Positions 33,264 to 45,724 of a stretch of 64,000 nucleotides of DNA are shown here, in pieces; within the stretch, counting starts at the first letter, position 1, and every line of letters starts with the position of its first letter. A program made the position numbers and the translations under genes. Source of the DNA: Gadus chalcogrammus (lineage: Eukaryota; Chordata; Actinopteri; Gadiformes; Gadidae); assembly GCF_026213295.1 (NCBI RefSeq), contig NC_079427.1:31384700-31448699 (forward strand). The letters run 5' to 3'. The notes beneath the pieces are model-generated. The model made no database searches. It was not told where the DNA came from and saw only the letters and a program-made list of their open reading frames with translations.

Positions 33264-34880
33264 GTAGGACCGGGGGAGGCCATGGTGAAACGTCGGAATG
33301 GGAATGAAAGTGTCCGCAATGTCCCGGGACGCAGCACGATGGGAGGCAGCCGACCACGGGGCCGTGGCTTCCGGAAGAAACTCCCCAGGGACGCGCAGGG
33401 GCTGGCCGTACACCAGCTCTGCCGAAGAGGCCTGAAGATCGTCCTTGGGGGCGGAGCGAAGGCCCAGCATAACCCATAGCCGTGGACCGTGTCAAAGACC
33501 TTACGCCTCCAGCCAGCAGGCACCTTGGGGCGTGGTTGACCAGTGGAGACGTCGCAGAGGAGCGTAGTGTTGGCCGTGCCAAATACCACATCCTCCATGA
33601 GGAGCGCCGTGGGGGCCGTCCTGTAGGCCTGTACCTCAGAGTCCGTAATCTGATCCCCAGCCATAGCTGCGTATTCGAGGCCCAAGTGGACGGAACCAAT
33701 AACCACCCGAGAGAGGCAGTCGGCTACAAAATTGTCTTTGCCGGCCACATGCTGAACGTCAGTGTACTCAGAGATGGCGGAGAGCTGACGCTGCTGTCGA
33801 CCAGACCATGGCTCCGAAGACTTGGCCATGGCGAACGTCAGCGGCTTGTGGTCAACAAAAGCCGTGAACCGAGAAAATGACGGGTGGCAAGGAAAAGAGC
33901 CAGGAGCTCCCTGTCGAAGGCGCTGTATTTCCTCTCGTTGTCACGGAGCTTCCTGCTGAAAAAGGCCAGCGGCTGCCAGGCTCCGCCCACCCACTGCTCA
34001 CACACAGCCCCCACAGCGTAATCAGAGGTGTCCGTAGTAAGAGCAACAGGGGCGGTCGGAGACGGGTGCGCCAGCAGAGCAGCGTTGGCCAACGCGGTTT
34101 TGGCAGCATCAAAGGCAGCCGTCATCTCTGTGGACCAATCTAACACGTCTGCCGGCCTCCTGCCCCGCAAGGCGTTGTACAAGGGTTGCATGATCTGGGC
34201 CGCATGGGGGAGGAAACAGTTGTAGAAGTTCACCATGCCCAGGAACTCCTGCAAGGACTTCACAGTGCGCGGGCGTGGGAGACAGTGGATGGCGTCCACC
34301 TTGGCCGGGAGGGGAATCGCCCCCTGCGGGGTGACGTGGTGGCCGAGGAAAGTGATGGATGACCGGCCAAACTCGCACTTGGCCGGGTTGACAATGAGAC
34401 CATGCTCACTGAGCCGACCGAACAGCTGCCGCAGATGCGTCAGGTGGTCGTCTGCGGACGCACTGGCAAGTGTGTCCGCAGGAGGAAAAGTCCTGAATAT
34501 GCGGTACCGGGTACCGGTCGGGGGTGGTGGCGTTATTCAGGCGACGGAAATCACCACAGGGACGCCAACCGCCATCAGCCTTGGTCACCATGTGCAGGGG
34601 GGAGGCCCACGGACTGTTGGAACGGCATACGATGCCGAGGCGCTCCATGGTGGCGAACTCCTCCCTGGCGATCGCGAGCTTGGCAGAGTCGAGGCGGCGG
34701 GCCCGTGTATAGACCGGGGGGCCAACCGTGGTGATGTAGTGCTCCAACCATGCTTAGCCACAGCCGATGAAAACGTGGGCGTGGTGATGTCAGGAAACTC
34801 AGCCAGCAGGCGTTGATACAGGTCCCCGGTGGCAAACGTGTTCGCAAGACAAAGCCCCCCCAACCCCCCCAAACGAGAAC
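33264..34880 (-). pseudogene. Ty3/gypsy pol remnant with RT and integrase cores deleted
   Basis: Read on the - strand from ~34870: RT N-terminal part with EEFATMERLGIVCRSNSPWA and GWRPCGDFRRLN. At ~34475 it jumps past the catalytic YxDD region to the RT connection (ADDHLTHLRQLFGRL in another frame, CLPRPRTVKSLQEFLGMVN). RNase H follows (TTDTSDYAVGAVCEQ, FFSRKLRDNERKYSAFDREL, VQHVAGKDNFVADCLSR). At about 33470 it jumps from the zinc-binding side directly to the end of the integrase (GLRSAPKDDLQASSAELVYG, PLRVPGEFLP). Two internal deletions therefore remove both catalytic cores. It joins 23787 after removal of the fold-back element. gag and protease are missing. Confidence 0.88.
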
Positions 34881-34973
34881 CAACCCGACACTGGGCTCCC
34901 AGGTCTACTTAAATAAGCCCAGCTCAGGTGTTGTCAACGAGCTTGTTAAGCTCCCCTCGTTAGGGTCGTGACA
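34866..34973 (-). mobile_element. Partial 5' LTR of the gypsy remnant
   Basis: On the - strand it begins TGTCACGACCCTAACGAGG, a typical gypsy LTR start, and includes CTTATTTAAGTAGACCTGGG (TATA-like). After about 100 bp it runs into pol, so the rest of the LTR, gag and protease have been deleted. Confidence 0.6.
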
Positions 34974-35308
34974 AAGTGCAGAAGCCCCGCCTCCCGGCTA
35001 TCCGCAATGCTTACAACATCTTGGGGGTGTGAATTTGCCTAAACACGGGCAAAGCATTCGACCAATCACAGCAGTCTGGGCTACTCGGGAAGGGGGCCTG
35101 AAAGCAACGTGATTCATATCAGAACATTTTGAAAGATGCTGAAATTGCTTTTTCAGAAACGAACAGTGTGTGAATAATAAGGGGTATTTATATCATACAG
35201 GCCTGTAACTTTATTCTAGTATTAACCCCAAATTCAATAATTAACCCCAAAAAAGCATAAAATGGGATCTTTAAAGGAAACGCGTCACAGGTGCTGTGTT
35301 AAAATGTC
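34974..35308. other. Intergenic, nothing recognised
   Basis: No coding frame or repeat was identified. The end lies beside a - strand poly(A) signal. Confidence 0.4.
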
Positions 35309-35314
35309 TTTATT
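35309..35314 (-). promoter_or_regulatory. Poly(A) signal on the - strand
   Basis: TTTATT on the + strand, i.e. AATAAA on the - strand, in the context GGAATGAATAAAGACATT. It lies 185 bp downstream of the stop of the candidate exon 35499-35578. Confidence 0.5.
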
Positions 35315-35498
35315 CATTCCAGTTATACAAAACATTGTTTCAATTGTCCGTAAAAAATACCTTTTTTTCTGTCTCTTTTTTCTTCTGTTATGTATTGTCC
35401 CTCTTGAGTTAACATAGTTCAATGGCCTAGGATGTACAACCAGGGGTTCAGGGGACATTTGACCAGGGCCCCTAGCGCTGCATGAGTTGGCACAGGCG

Positions 35499-35578
35499 TC
35501 AAAGCATGATGGGTGGCTCCTGGTAAAGCGTGCAGTCGCCCCGAAAATAGGAGTGGAACCAGGGGTCCCCAAAGCTCC
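35499..35578 (-). CDS. Candidate terminal exon of an unidentified gene
   Basis: On the - strand an acceptor ending GCATCTTAG precedes a short frame ending GDPWFHSYFRGDCTLYQEPP plus three residues and TGA (35501-35499). A canonical AATAAA follows 185 bp later (35314-35309). The composition is protein-like and non-repetitive. I do not recognise the family. It lies downstream of the clcn2 stop (38658) on the same strand. It could be an alternative last exon of clcn2, the end of another gene whose 5' exons lie upstream, or a retrocopy. The neighbouring CA repeat (35683-35777) lies just upstream of the acceptor. Confidence 0.35.
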
Positions 35579-35682
35579 CTAAGATGCACACAACAGACTT
35601 CTTTGATTGTACCGAACTATAGTATGACCTTGGTGTTAGGCTCATGCAATGGAGACAACACACACACAACCCCACACGAACA

Positions 35683-35695
35683 CACACACACACAT

Positions 35696-35777
<82 letters not shown>
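35683..35777 (+). repeat. (CA)n microsatellite
   Basis: Pure CA repeat of about 95 bp. Confidence 0.95.
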
Positions 35778-35779
<2 letters not shown>

Positions 35780-36796
35780 CGGATCTCCTCACCTAAAATG
35801 TATTTTATTTTTATACACTTTTCAGGTTTCGTAAAAAAAAAAGGTATATTGCAGTGATGTTAAATTATCAATTTAAATTGGGTTACAATTATTATTGCAC
35901 AAATGTATTTCTAATACCGCATACCACAAAAAGGAAAATCATAGAATGGAAGGAAACAATCGAATCACAAATTCAACTCATTGATTAATAAATATCACAA
36001 ATATGCCATGTGTCATTTTACAGTTGAAATGTTGACGAAAGAGAGAGATCACAGACCGATGAACATCAACCGGAGAAGGGCCATTGAGGAGAATTAAATC
36101 ATGCCAGTGGATCTCTTCAGAGGGGCGAGCGCGGAGGGAATGATGTGGGGAGTGGGTGATATGTTGCCATGGAGATCGTGCATAATTGCAATGTGGCGCT
36201 GACACATTATCTTAAGTGTATGTGTGTAAGAGTGTGTGGGTTTGAGAAAACAGAAAGTAGAGTGAGTGTGCATGTGTGTGCCTTGTCAAAATGCTCACAT
36301 GCAAGACTATAGAACGAGCATTGTGATTGCTAATCCCTGCTAACGACAACAATATAAAAAAAAGAGGAAGAGGCAGCCCAGCTAATGAAGAGGCACTTGG
36401 AGTGTACACAGACAGACCCCATACAGCTCAACAATTCCTTCCACTCGACGCACAACGGCGCCGTCAATATCATGACAGTATTATTAATAGTATCAATACT
36501 ATTTATGTTACAGCTCCAGGAAGTGGACATCTTTGCTCTAGGTTAATTTGCCCTATACACGACAGGAATTTCGAACACGGCATCAAAAACAATTTTTGAG
36601 ACAAAAAATTGACAAAAAATTAGAAAATGAGACAAAAAAACACATTGAATCTGTTAAGACATTAAATTAGGATCTTATATTACAATTAATTGTGTTAAAT
36701 ATATATATATTAAATTGATAAATATTTTCTTCCCAAGCCAAGGGGCCAGACACTGATCAATGCCTGTCAGACCGCGTGGAGCGGGCTAACGGAAGA
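35778..36796. other. AT-rich intergenic sequence, nothing recognised
   Basis: No gene or known element was identified. Contains A-rich runs near 36600-36640 and a TATATA run near 36698. Confidence 0.4.
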
Positions 36797-37005
36797 CTCA
36801 CTCTGAGAGCAGTCCCACTGTGAGAGCAGTCTCACTTTGAGAGCATTCTCACTATGAGAGCTGTCGCACTCTGAGAGCACACTCACTCGGAGAACAGTTT
36901 CACTGTGAGAGCAGTCTCACTCAGAGAGCAGTCTCACTGTGAGAGCACACTCACTCGGAGAACAGTCTCACTGTGAGAGCACACTCACTCGGAGAGTGAG
37001 TGTGC
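36797..37005 (+). repeat. ~17-19-bp tandem repeat (CTCACTNTGAGAGCA)
   Basis: About a dozen imperfect copies of a unit with TCTCACTGTGAGAGCAGT and CACTCACTCGGAGAACAG variants, alternating in a higher-order pattern. Each unit carries a small CTCACTNTGAG palindrome. Confidence 0.9.
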
Positions 37006-38657
<1,652 letters not shown>

Positions 38658-38852
38658 TCATTGGGATTTCTCGTCCGAGTCGGACTGGGTGTGCTCGCGG
38701 GGGAGCGACATGCTCTTGTGGCGGTCCCACAGCTTGTGGAGCTCAGTGGCCTCGTTCTCACTGCTGCTGGTGCCGCTGTCCCGGAAACTGGCCAGCGGGG
38801 GGCGCACCTTTGTCCCCTTCACCGTCACAGAGCCCTCGATGGCCTTACGCAG
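38658..38852 (-). CDS. clcn2: ClC-2 chloride channel, last coding exon
   Basis: Reads [55 protein letters not shown] and SDSDEKSQ, stop TGA at 38660-38658 (64 residues). This matches the extreme C-terminus of vertebrate ClC-2, including LASFRDS and the final acidic SDSD segment. The acceptor AG is at 38854-38853, behind a (CT)n polypyrimidine tract. The exon starts at phase 0, continuing the CBS2 helix from the exon at 43723. ClC-2 is a homodimeric, hyperpolarisation-activated plasma-membrane chloride channel, and the C-terminal CBS2 region contributes to gating and nucleotide response. Which teleost paralogue this is cannot be told here. Confidence 0.95.
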   Translation of the reverse strand: MRKAIEGSVTVKGTKVRPPLASFRDSGTSSSENEATELHKLWDRHKSMSLPREHTQSDSDEKSQ

Positions 38853-38889
38853 CTGGAGAGAGAGAGAGGTAGAGGGAGAGGGAGAGGGA

Positions 38890-38944
<55 letters not shown>
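38853..38944 (+). repeat. (GA)n tract that is the polypyrimidine tract of the last clcn2 intron
   Basis: GA/GGGAGA repeat on +, hence a (TC)n/CCCTCT tract on the transcribed strand, ending at the acceptor CCAG. The microsatellite therefore supplies the polypyrimidine tract. Confidence 0.9.
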
Positions 38945-38946
<2 letters not shown>

Positions 38947-41009
38947 GTTACATGCAGCCGTTCCTGTTATTTTAGATGGAAGTAGCAGACCCCCCGTATT
39001 TTATCAATGTCCAAGCAATGTCCAAGCACAATGAAAACAGTTCATACTTCAAGTCACACGGGGCGCAGCCATCTTGAATTCTGTCTCGGAATTTTGCTCG
39101 GTCACCACTGAGTTCAACCGAGATGGCGAGTTCGCCTTCCGAGGAAAAGGGGCGTGTTTGTGCGTGTCGATAGGCAACATCCTCGGACCTCCGAGACGGA
39201 TGGATAATAAAACGCAGCATTAGTCCATACTTCTCAGTCCATAGTAGCCTTTTCAGCAAAAAAGGCTACTTTTTTGCTGAGAGCAGACATGAACAGAAAT
39301 AAGGAAAAGGCTATTAGACTTAATAGCCTTTTCCTTATTTCTGTTCATGTCTGCTCTCAGCATTGCCTTGAACTCTCATGTTGTTAGAATCTACATCTCA
39401 CAGCTCAGTAAAACATCAGTAGCGTTGCGGACAGGAATAGATCAGCAAGATGGAACTGACACCATGATGACAATTATGGTTCAGAGGTGAGTGGATTCAT
39501 TCCTATATGACCTTGACCTCTGGTAGCACCTTCAGTTCATCAGACCACAAACTCTCTCGATGTTTCAATTGAACAGCGTTATTCAATTTGGCCCCATGTG
39601 GTCTGGACTTAGACGTAGATGAACCTTGAGTGCATAACCTCCTGTGGTGGTGTGAACTACAAGACAGTTTATGACACGCAAAATACGCAAGTCAATGCGT
39701 TTTCAGAGCCAGTTCACTTCCCTGGCACCAAAAGTGAATGCGGTTCATTTGGATGCTGTATCTTGGTTGTGTTAGAAGCAATGTCTTTGTGATTCTTTTC
39801 AGGTCTGTGTGTTTGAGAATTTGAGTTTTCTCCACAGTGCTAATGTTTATCACATATTCAGTCATAAAGTATGCGCTGAACGAATGATGCGCGGAGCTGA
39901 ATGGTTCCCTACTCTGGGAAATGAACCATGAAACCAAGGTTTTGAACTTTTAGCCATTCCCAGCTGAAACAGGAGATCACAAAAGCAAGGGGGAAGCAGA
40001 TTTGGATTCTAATTTGATTGGCAGTAGCGAGTTTAACTTATCAGTAATGTTGTTAAAGGGTTTGGGTGGTTTGCTAAGACCCGAGGGTTACTTGTAATCA
40101 GCCATGAGTTTTGCTCAACACTCCTCTCGCGTTGGCGACCTGTTCTGCAATTGGGCATTTGGCCATCATTTGACATCCTCTATATCCCAAACAGGTGTTG
40201 AGTAGCTCCTATAGCTGTATCTTGGATGGTCCAACACAAGTAAGTGCATGGAAACTGTCCTGGCTAGGTAGCTATCGCCAATATAGCCCAATAACAAACA
40301 CTCAACAACAACCGACTCAGTGTTCACACATCACTGAGCATGCTCACGGACTTAGGGACTGACTAAACGGCAATCAGTTAGAATTCCTGAATGTTAGAAA
40401 ATGAAAAAGAAAGGATTTGTGTTTGGTTGCCGTTCTCGTTCTACCTCCATTCATAAAACCATCAGGAACGGAGCTCTTCATTTTGATCGGACGTGATGCT
40501 ATGGCTGGGCTCCAATCCGTTAAAATAATAAATTCCTCAATTTACCATTGCGACGTATTATACACAATATTGCTCTGCACCCAATACAATACAAAATGAT
40601 CACACTGCCTAAAACGCAGCCGCTATCTTCGCACACAATTCTAACTTACGAAGATAGTGCTCAGTCTCTCTTACGTCTCAGTTACCAAGTCTGTGAGCAC
40701 GCGCAGTGGGCTCTGAACACTGAGACGAATGAAGCAGTTATACTTTGATGCAATGATCATGTCTCACATGACCTATTGCATGACATGCTTCAGCTGGTAA
40801 GACGACTCTAAAGTCCCAAGAGTCAACATATAAACAAGCTATAAAAGTTTTAGATAAAAAACCGAAAATGTATCATCACTGTCAGATTTTAAAGAAACTT
40901 GAGTTGCTACATATGGAAAACTCTATGAAATAAACAGACAATAACTACCAAACTACCAACTCTCACCTAATTTTCCAAAAAAAAAAAAAAAAAGGCTTTT
41001 GGTAATGTG
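38945..41009 (-). other. clcn2: Last clcn2 intron, with one perfect hairpin
   Basis: Mostly unique-looking intron. The hairpin at 39275-39362 is listed separately. A-run near 40978. No exon is expected between 43723 and 38852, because the flanking exons are phase-compatible and collinear with ClC-2. Confidence 0.6.
39275..39362. repeat. Perfect 42-bp inverted repeat, 4-nt loop
   Basis: The arm 39275-39316 (starts TGCTGAGAGCAGACATGAAC) is the exact complement of 39321-39362; the loop is GACT. Further partial repeats of AAAAGGCTA lie just upstream (39247-39270). It could be a very short fold-back insertion or a recent palindromic duplication. Confidence 0.92.
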
Positions 41010-42148
41010 ATCGGTAAAAAAGGGAATGATCTTGCGCCCCAAGGGGCGGTTCGGCGAAAGGAGGAGGTGTGTTGTGGCGCAAACGTTCCCTGGTGCTACT
41101 TTGCAGTTTCAGAAAACAATTCCGCCACAAACCAGGAAATACCTGGTTTTAAGTCAGTGGCGCGTTGTTCAGATGCTATTTTAAGGGCGCATTCATAATG
41201 TTGCTTGTGCACCTCACACATACACTTTGCTTCTCTCATCTACCTAGCCACACATTCTTGGTAAATGACATGGGAAAGAACAGCTGTCACAGCGGTAATA
41301 AGTTGTACTTTTAAATCAAAGCATCTGCAAACACGTACAACAAAAAAAAAAAATCTTGACACACACATCGTGTACAAGCCAATAACTTTTAGGATTGATG
41401 AGTATTTGATCGTGAGAATACATTGTTTTACCGCGAGTGAGTGTTAAAAATAATGAATAAATGCGGGCGCGCGAGTGTGTATGTGTAAAATAATGAATGA
41501 ATGCGGGCACGTGTGTGTGCGACTGTGCGTCCATCTGTTTAAACACACGCAAACTAAACACGTAACGCATAATACAGTCCATGGCAATGTATATTAATGG
41601 GGGGACACATGCATATTAGGAACACAAGTCGATAATGATAATGCATACAATACTGGTAAGAAACGATGCGTAAATCATTAAATAGAACCACAGTTACCGC
41701 ATATCATGTGTGTTAAGTTTTCTTCACCAAATTTTTTTTCGATTTTCGACTCAGTATTTCTGAAGTTGTGGAAGAAAATGCCATGTGTGAATAAGGGCAT
41801 ATTATTTGGCCATAAACTGAGCCATTTGAAGTTTGAAATTCATGTGGTTATGCATCTGTCTCATCGGAGACTGCAAACGCGCTGTCAAAATATCAACTCG
41901 TCAGATTCAAATCTGCTCACGGCTCTTAAAGGGGATGGGAGATGGCACTCTCATTGGTTTATTGCAAGTTACGCCCAAACCACACCTACGGGTAATTAGG
42001 CTACTTCAGACCAACCCTTTTTAGATTTGCGCCGGGCGCAAGAGTCATTTATCCGCCGGTAAAATCGCAACATCGCCATAGAATCGCCCACAAAGCTACT
42101 TGCATTTGGCGCTTTTCACTTGCGTTTCAGACCGTTAAAATAGGGCCC
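41010..42148. mobile_element. 1.1-1.2-kb GGGCCCTA-ended DNA element, copy A
   Basis: Ends at GACCGTTAAAATAGGGCCC (42148). The same sequence runs in reverse at 60612-61839 (copy C, complete) and, broken by other insertions, at 46740-49672 (copy B). Shared landmarks include GGAAAGAACAGCTG, GCGCATTCATAATG and AAAGGGGATGGGAGATGGCA. The outer left end here is eroded. No transposase frame was found; a 3-bp duplication at copy C suggests a PIF/Harbinger- or CACTA-like non-autonomous family. Confidence 0.75.
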
Positions 42149-42290
42149 AGTGTCTGTGTGGGGGTATGGGGAGGGGCTACTGGGAGGGATAACTGGGCTG
42201 AGAACAAGGGCTGCAAAAATAACTAGTATAAAAAGGTTCACACATGAACTCGTATCTCCCTTTGAAATGACAACAGCGATTTGCTAAATA

Positions 42291-42324
42291 GTGGGTCATG
42301 TTCATCAACATGAACATGACCCAC
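42291..42324. repeat. Perfect 15-bp hairpin
   Basis: GTGGGTCATGTTCAT (42291-42305) pairs exactly with 42310-42324 across a 4-nt loop. Confidence 0.9.
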
Positions 42325-42348
42325 AGTATGTCATCGACAATTTGAATA

Positions 42349-42873
42349 ATGGCGGTTTACACTGCAGGGTGCGGTACGGTTCGGTTCGCAAAGGTGCGGT
42401 ACGGATGCGTTTCCACCGCCAAAAGTGGGCATGACCCGGACTGAGCCGTACTCGTTTTGCCCTCGTCTTCAGTACTCCTCCGTTGGGGTACTGAGACGCC
42501 TGAAAGGGTGCCGGAAAATTCGAGCTACACACCCCCTCCATTGATTGGTCGACAGAATCGTCACTTCCGGGCGACGTGGGGATAAAAACAGACAAACAGT
42601 AGCCTCGAGCGAGGTATTATTCTTTACAATGAACATGTCGCGTAAATCACGACATGTAAAACGCGTTTTTATTGAGCAGGCTACACTGTGTCGCGCTGCT
42701 ATGATGTTACGATGTTTACGTAGCTGCCGCGGCGATCGATATCCGGCCTACCACAAAGGGTACTGTTGGCGGTGGAAACGCAACCTCGGAACTGAGCTGG
42801 GCTATACCGCCCCCTCCCTACCGGACTGATGCGAAACCGAACCGTACCGCACCCTGCAGTGGAAACGCGGCAT
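42349..42873. mobile_element. Small TIR element (CTGCAGGGTGCGGTACGG)
   Basis: Inverted ends share CACTGCAGGGTGCGGTACGG and adjacent GTTCGGTT. The left end reads ATGGCGGTTTACACTGCAGG; the right end ends CCTGCAGTGGAAACGCGGCAT. Flanking TA on both sides may be the target duplication. No transposase; non-autonomous. Confidence 0.75.
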
Positions 42874-42980
42874 TAGATAAATAACTAAAGAAAGAAAGAA
42901 ACCTCAACTTTGTAGCTTTCTCTGCAGCCAAGACAAATATGATGTCCATAGAGGATACACTATATATATATATATATATT

Positions 42981-43517
42981 TAGTGGTGGGCATATCTTAT
43001 TTTTTTAATCTAGATTAATCTAGATTAATTCTAAAATTAATCTAGATTAAAATGGCAAACGGCAAAAAATCTGTTTGTTTACCTTGACAGCGGTCAATTA
43101 TACTGGGCAATGGTGATTTATCAAATATAATTCACCGCCGGAAGTTGTGAAGTGCCCATTCAAGTGAACGGAGCATAAACAAAAATAATTGACAGCTGAA
43201 CGTTGGGAAGGCCCATGCAAGTGAATGGAGCAGTCTACAGCATTGAGAAGAGCCGTGTAATAATCCATAATAATGTAAGGTTTAAAAGCTAAATATTTGA
43301 AAGTTGTAGAATAAATTAATATAATTTATATTGGAGTTAATTTGCTATAAATGTACTGACAATTTTTAGTCAGTTAATCATTTACATATTTATGTTTCAG
43401 TCACGTGATGGGTCCGAACAAGGAAGTGTTTGAAAATAGATTAACGGCGATATTTTTTTTATCGCACCATAAAAGTTTCGCGTTAACGCAGCCGTTAACG
43501 CCGATAACGGCCCACCA

Positions 43518-43520
<3 letters not shown>
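42981..43520. mobile_element. TIR element (TAGTGGTGGGC) within an (AT)n site
   Basis: Begins TAGTGGTGGGCATATC and ends AACGGCCCACCACTA, flanked by (AT)n on both sides, so the duplication length cannot be read. Contains a partly palindromic TCTAGATTAATCTAGATTAA block (43010-43050) and a segment related to the dispersed repeat at 4560-4740. Non-autonomous. Confidence 0.75.
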
Positions 43521-43564
<44 letters not shown>

Positions 43565-43722
43565 TGTATATAGTCATGATGTTCAAATAAAGCCTGTAAC
43601 GCACTGACACACTGCCGGCTAGCATGTAATCAACGCTTCACACCTGAAGGATCAACCCCATCCGCCTGCGATTAGTTCCAGCGTCACTGGTCAACAGGAC
43701 GTGGAGTGAGGAGCAGCCTTAC

Positions 43723-43809
43723 CTCTTTGAGGGAAACCACCCCGATGAGCCGTCCGATGCTGGTCACGTAGGCGTGGTCCAAGCCCAGCAGGGAGAAGAT
43801 GGTGTGGGT
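43723..43809 (-). CDS. clcn2: ClC-2 chloride channel, CBS2 exon
   Basis: Eighty-seven nt, 29 codons, phase 0 at both ends, reading [20 protein letters not shown] then LIGVVSLKE. It matches the second CBS domain of ClC-2, which lies in the cytosolic C-terminus and regulates common gating. Acceptor CTCTCCAG (AG at 43811-43810) and donor GTAAG after GAG (43722-43718). It follows the exon at 55607 after an ~11.8-kb intron filled with transposons. Confidence 0.95.
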
Positions 43810-44100
43810 CTGGAGAGGGTGGAGGCAGAGACATTATCAATGGACAGTATGGTTGGCCATTAAATCTATCTCCAAAATATGCATGATAACATTTTCCAGG
43901 ATAACGATGATAAATTATTTTTTTTAATTAATTTATTTTCTATAGTTATTTCTTAGCCAGATTTTCTCTATCTACAAAACAATGATACAGCCAATCTTAC
44001 AGCAAGTAAACAAGCGCATATGATGGACACATGTTTCCGGCAACTTCCCCTTATGATGACCAGAGAAGCTTACAACTATTTAGAAGCCATCTGAGCGGAG
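43810..44100. other. clcn2 intron, nothing recognised
   Basis: AT-rich intron start. No element recognised. Confidence 0.4.
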
Positions 44101-44310
44101 GCGAAACAGAGAGCGAGGAAGAAAATGAGGAAATTGTTCAGAAGAAAGGTCATACCACTATTTTTATGTGGAAAGAGTTCGGCTCCCTGAAGTCTGACCA
44201 AGCTCAGACTAGCATTAGGAGCAAAATATGTCGGCGACCAGTCCTCAGCAGAACGGAACAACAACCAACCTCTTCAACCTCTTGACTCGCTGTGAGAGAT
44301 GGAGTGTGAA
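44100..44310 (+). pseudogene. hAT transposase BED-finger remnant
   Basis: The frame reads acidic GGETESEEENEEIV then TIFMWKEFGSLKSDQAQTS and KICRRPV. After a 1-nt shift (about 44260) comes NGTTTNLFNLLTR. The order (W-x-x-F-G, K-x-x-D, C-x-x-C-like, N-T-T-N-L) is that of BED-type zinc fingers in hAT/ZBED transposases. Key Cys spacing is eroded and the frame stops soon after. It lies in a clcn2 intron, antisense to the gene. Confidence 0.5.
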
Positions 44311-45724
44311 TTGCCAAAAATGTATCAACCTCTAAGTTTGGTGATCAACGCACCACATATCCTGTCCAGGATTTGGCTTACTTGGAGTAGAGGTGGTTCC
44401 TAGGCACTACTGAATATGACTATGACCAAAAATGCTGTACTGAACTCACATCCTTGTAATACGCAACTAAGCGATATTCAGTGACACCATTAACGTACAG
44501 TGATACTCTATGGGTACTCAAATACTAGACCAAGGGAGATATCTGACTGCTGTCATGAAATTGACTTTTAGGGATGCAAGGGAAGGGGTGGCTCTATGAA
44601 GTTCATCAATGTTCCCTGGTACTTTCTGTGGAAGTTCAAGCGAGAAACATTAGTTGCCAGTGGAGCACCCTTTTCTTTTCCAATTCACTGTTTTAATTTT
44701 ATTTTCCGGGGACCTTTGTGTCCTCCATGGAAGATGGAACTGTCCACTTCAGGGTCCAAGCCTTGCCTGTCTGCTTGTCAATGTGTAATAACTGGGAATG
44801 AGCAACAAATAGTCTGAACAAGAAACTCAGATTTGCCTTTTGAATCACGGATGACTTAACCAAGCACAGGCTCATCTCTTGAAGAATACGGATGTCATGT
44901 AAATGTTGAGCAACTCCCACTCTGAGAAGGGGAGCTTGGTCTTTAATGCAGAAAGTAACATCAGTGGCTGGATAGCTCTTAAGATCACTGTGTACACACT
45001 GTAAAAAGTGGACATAGTCAAGTTTACCCAGAGACACAATTTTAATGTTTAATGAGGGATTGGGATAGGAGATACCGGTGTCAGGCAAAGCCTTAACAGG
45101 TCGACCATTGGAGTAAGAACAGCTATTTTTAGCATGAGAAGAGACGGCTCCCTCTGCTGGTGGACGGGGAACATGGCCAAAGCTTGGGGGTTGACTGAAG
45201 ACCTGGCTGCGGACAATGAACCAGATTAAGCCCTTCGAATAATTGGACCCTGAGCCCTCTAATGAGCCCAGATTGACCCTATCCTTGACCACCCCCTCTA
45301 TTGTCACTGCTCTGGCCGGGAATCTCTTACGTCTGAAAGAAACCCTCTTGTGTTAGGCTTCAGAGGCTTGAATCCTCGCCGAACGTTTAAATACTGGGAG
45401 CGTGCATCGCCAGGGTCCTGTTCTTAAGGTCTTAGTAACATTCGCAGCATCTGTTCCAGAATTACTGCTTCAGTAATGTGCTCTTTTGAGTACATGTCTG
45501 GTCTCATCCATTGCCGTTGCAGCTAGGGGTGGGAAAAATAATCGATTCTTCGATGCATCGCAATTCTTGCTAGAACGATTCTGTCTCGATGCAGATAAAT
45601 GACCGTATTTTACGCACTATAAGGCGCACCGGAGTATAAGCCGCAGCAGCTAAATTGAATGATTTGCACATATATAAGCCGCACTGGACTATAAGCCGCA
45701 GGTGTTTTAATGTTTAATTACCAT
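44311..45724. other. clcn2 intron with an unassigned 202-codon frame and repeat fragments
   Basis: A - strand open frame (45307-44699) of non-repetitive composition has no family that I recognise and may be transposon-derived. Near 45530 a TAGGGGTGGGAAAAATAATC segment and near 45603 CCGTATTTTACGCACTATAA match the style of common teleost TIR-element ends, but partner ends are not intact. Confidence 0.4.
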
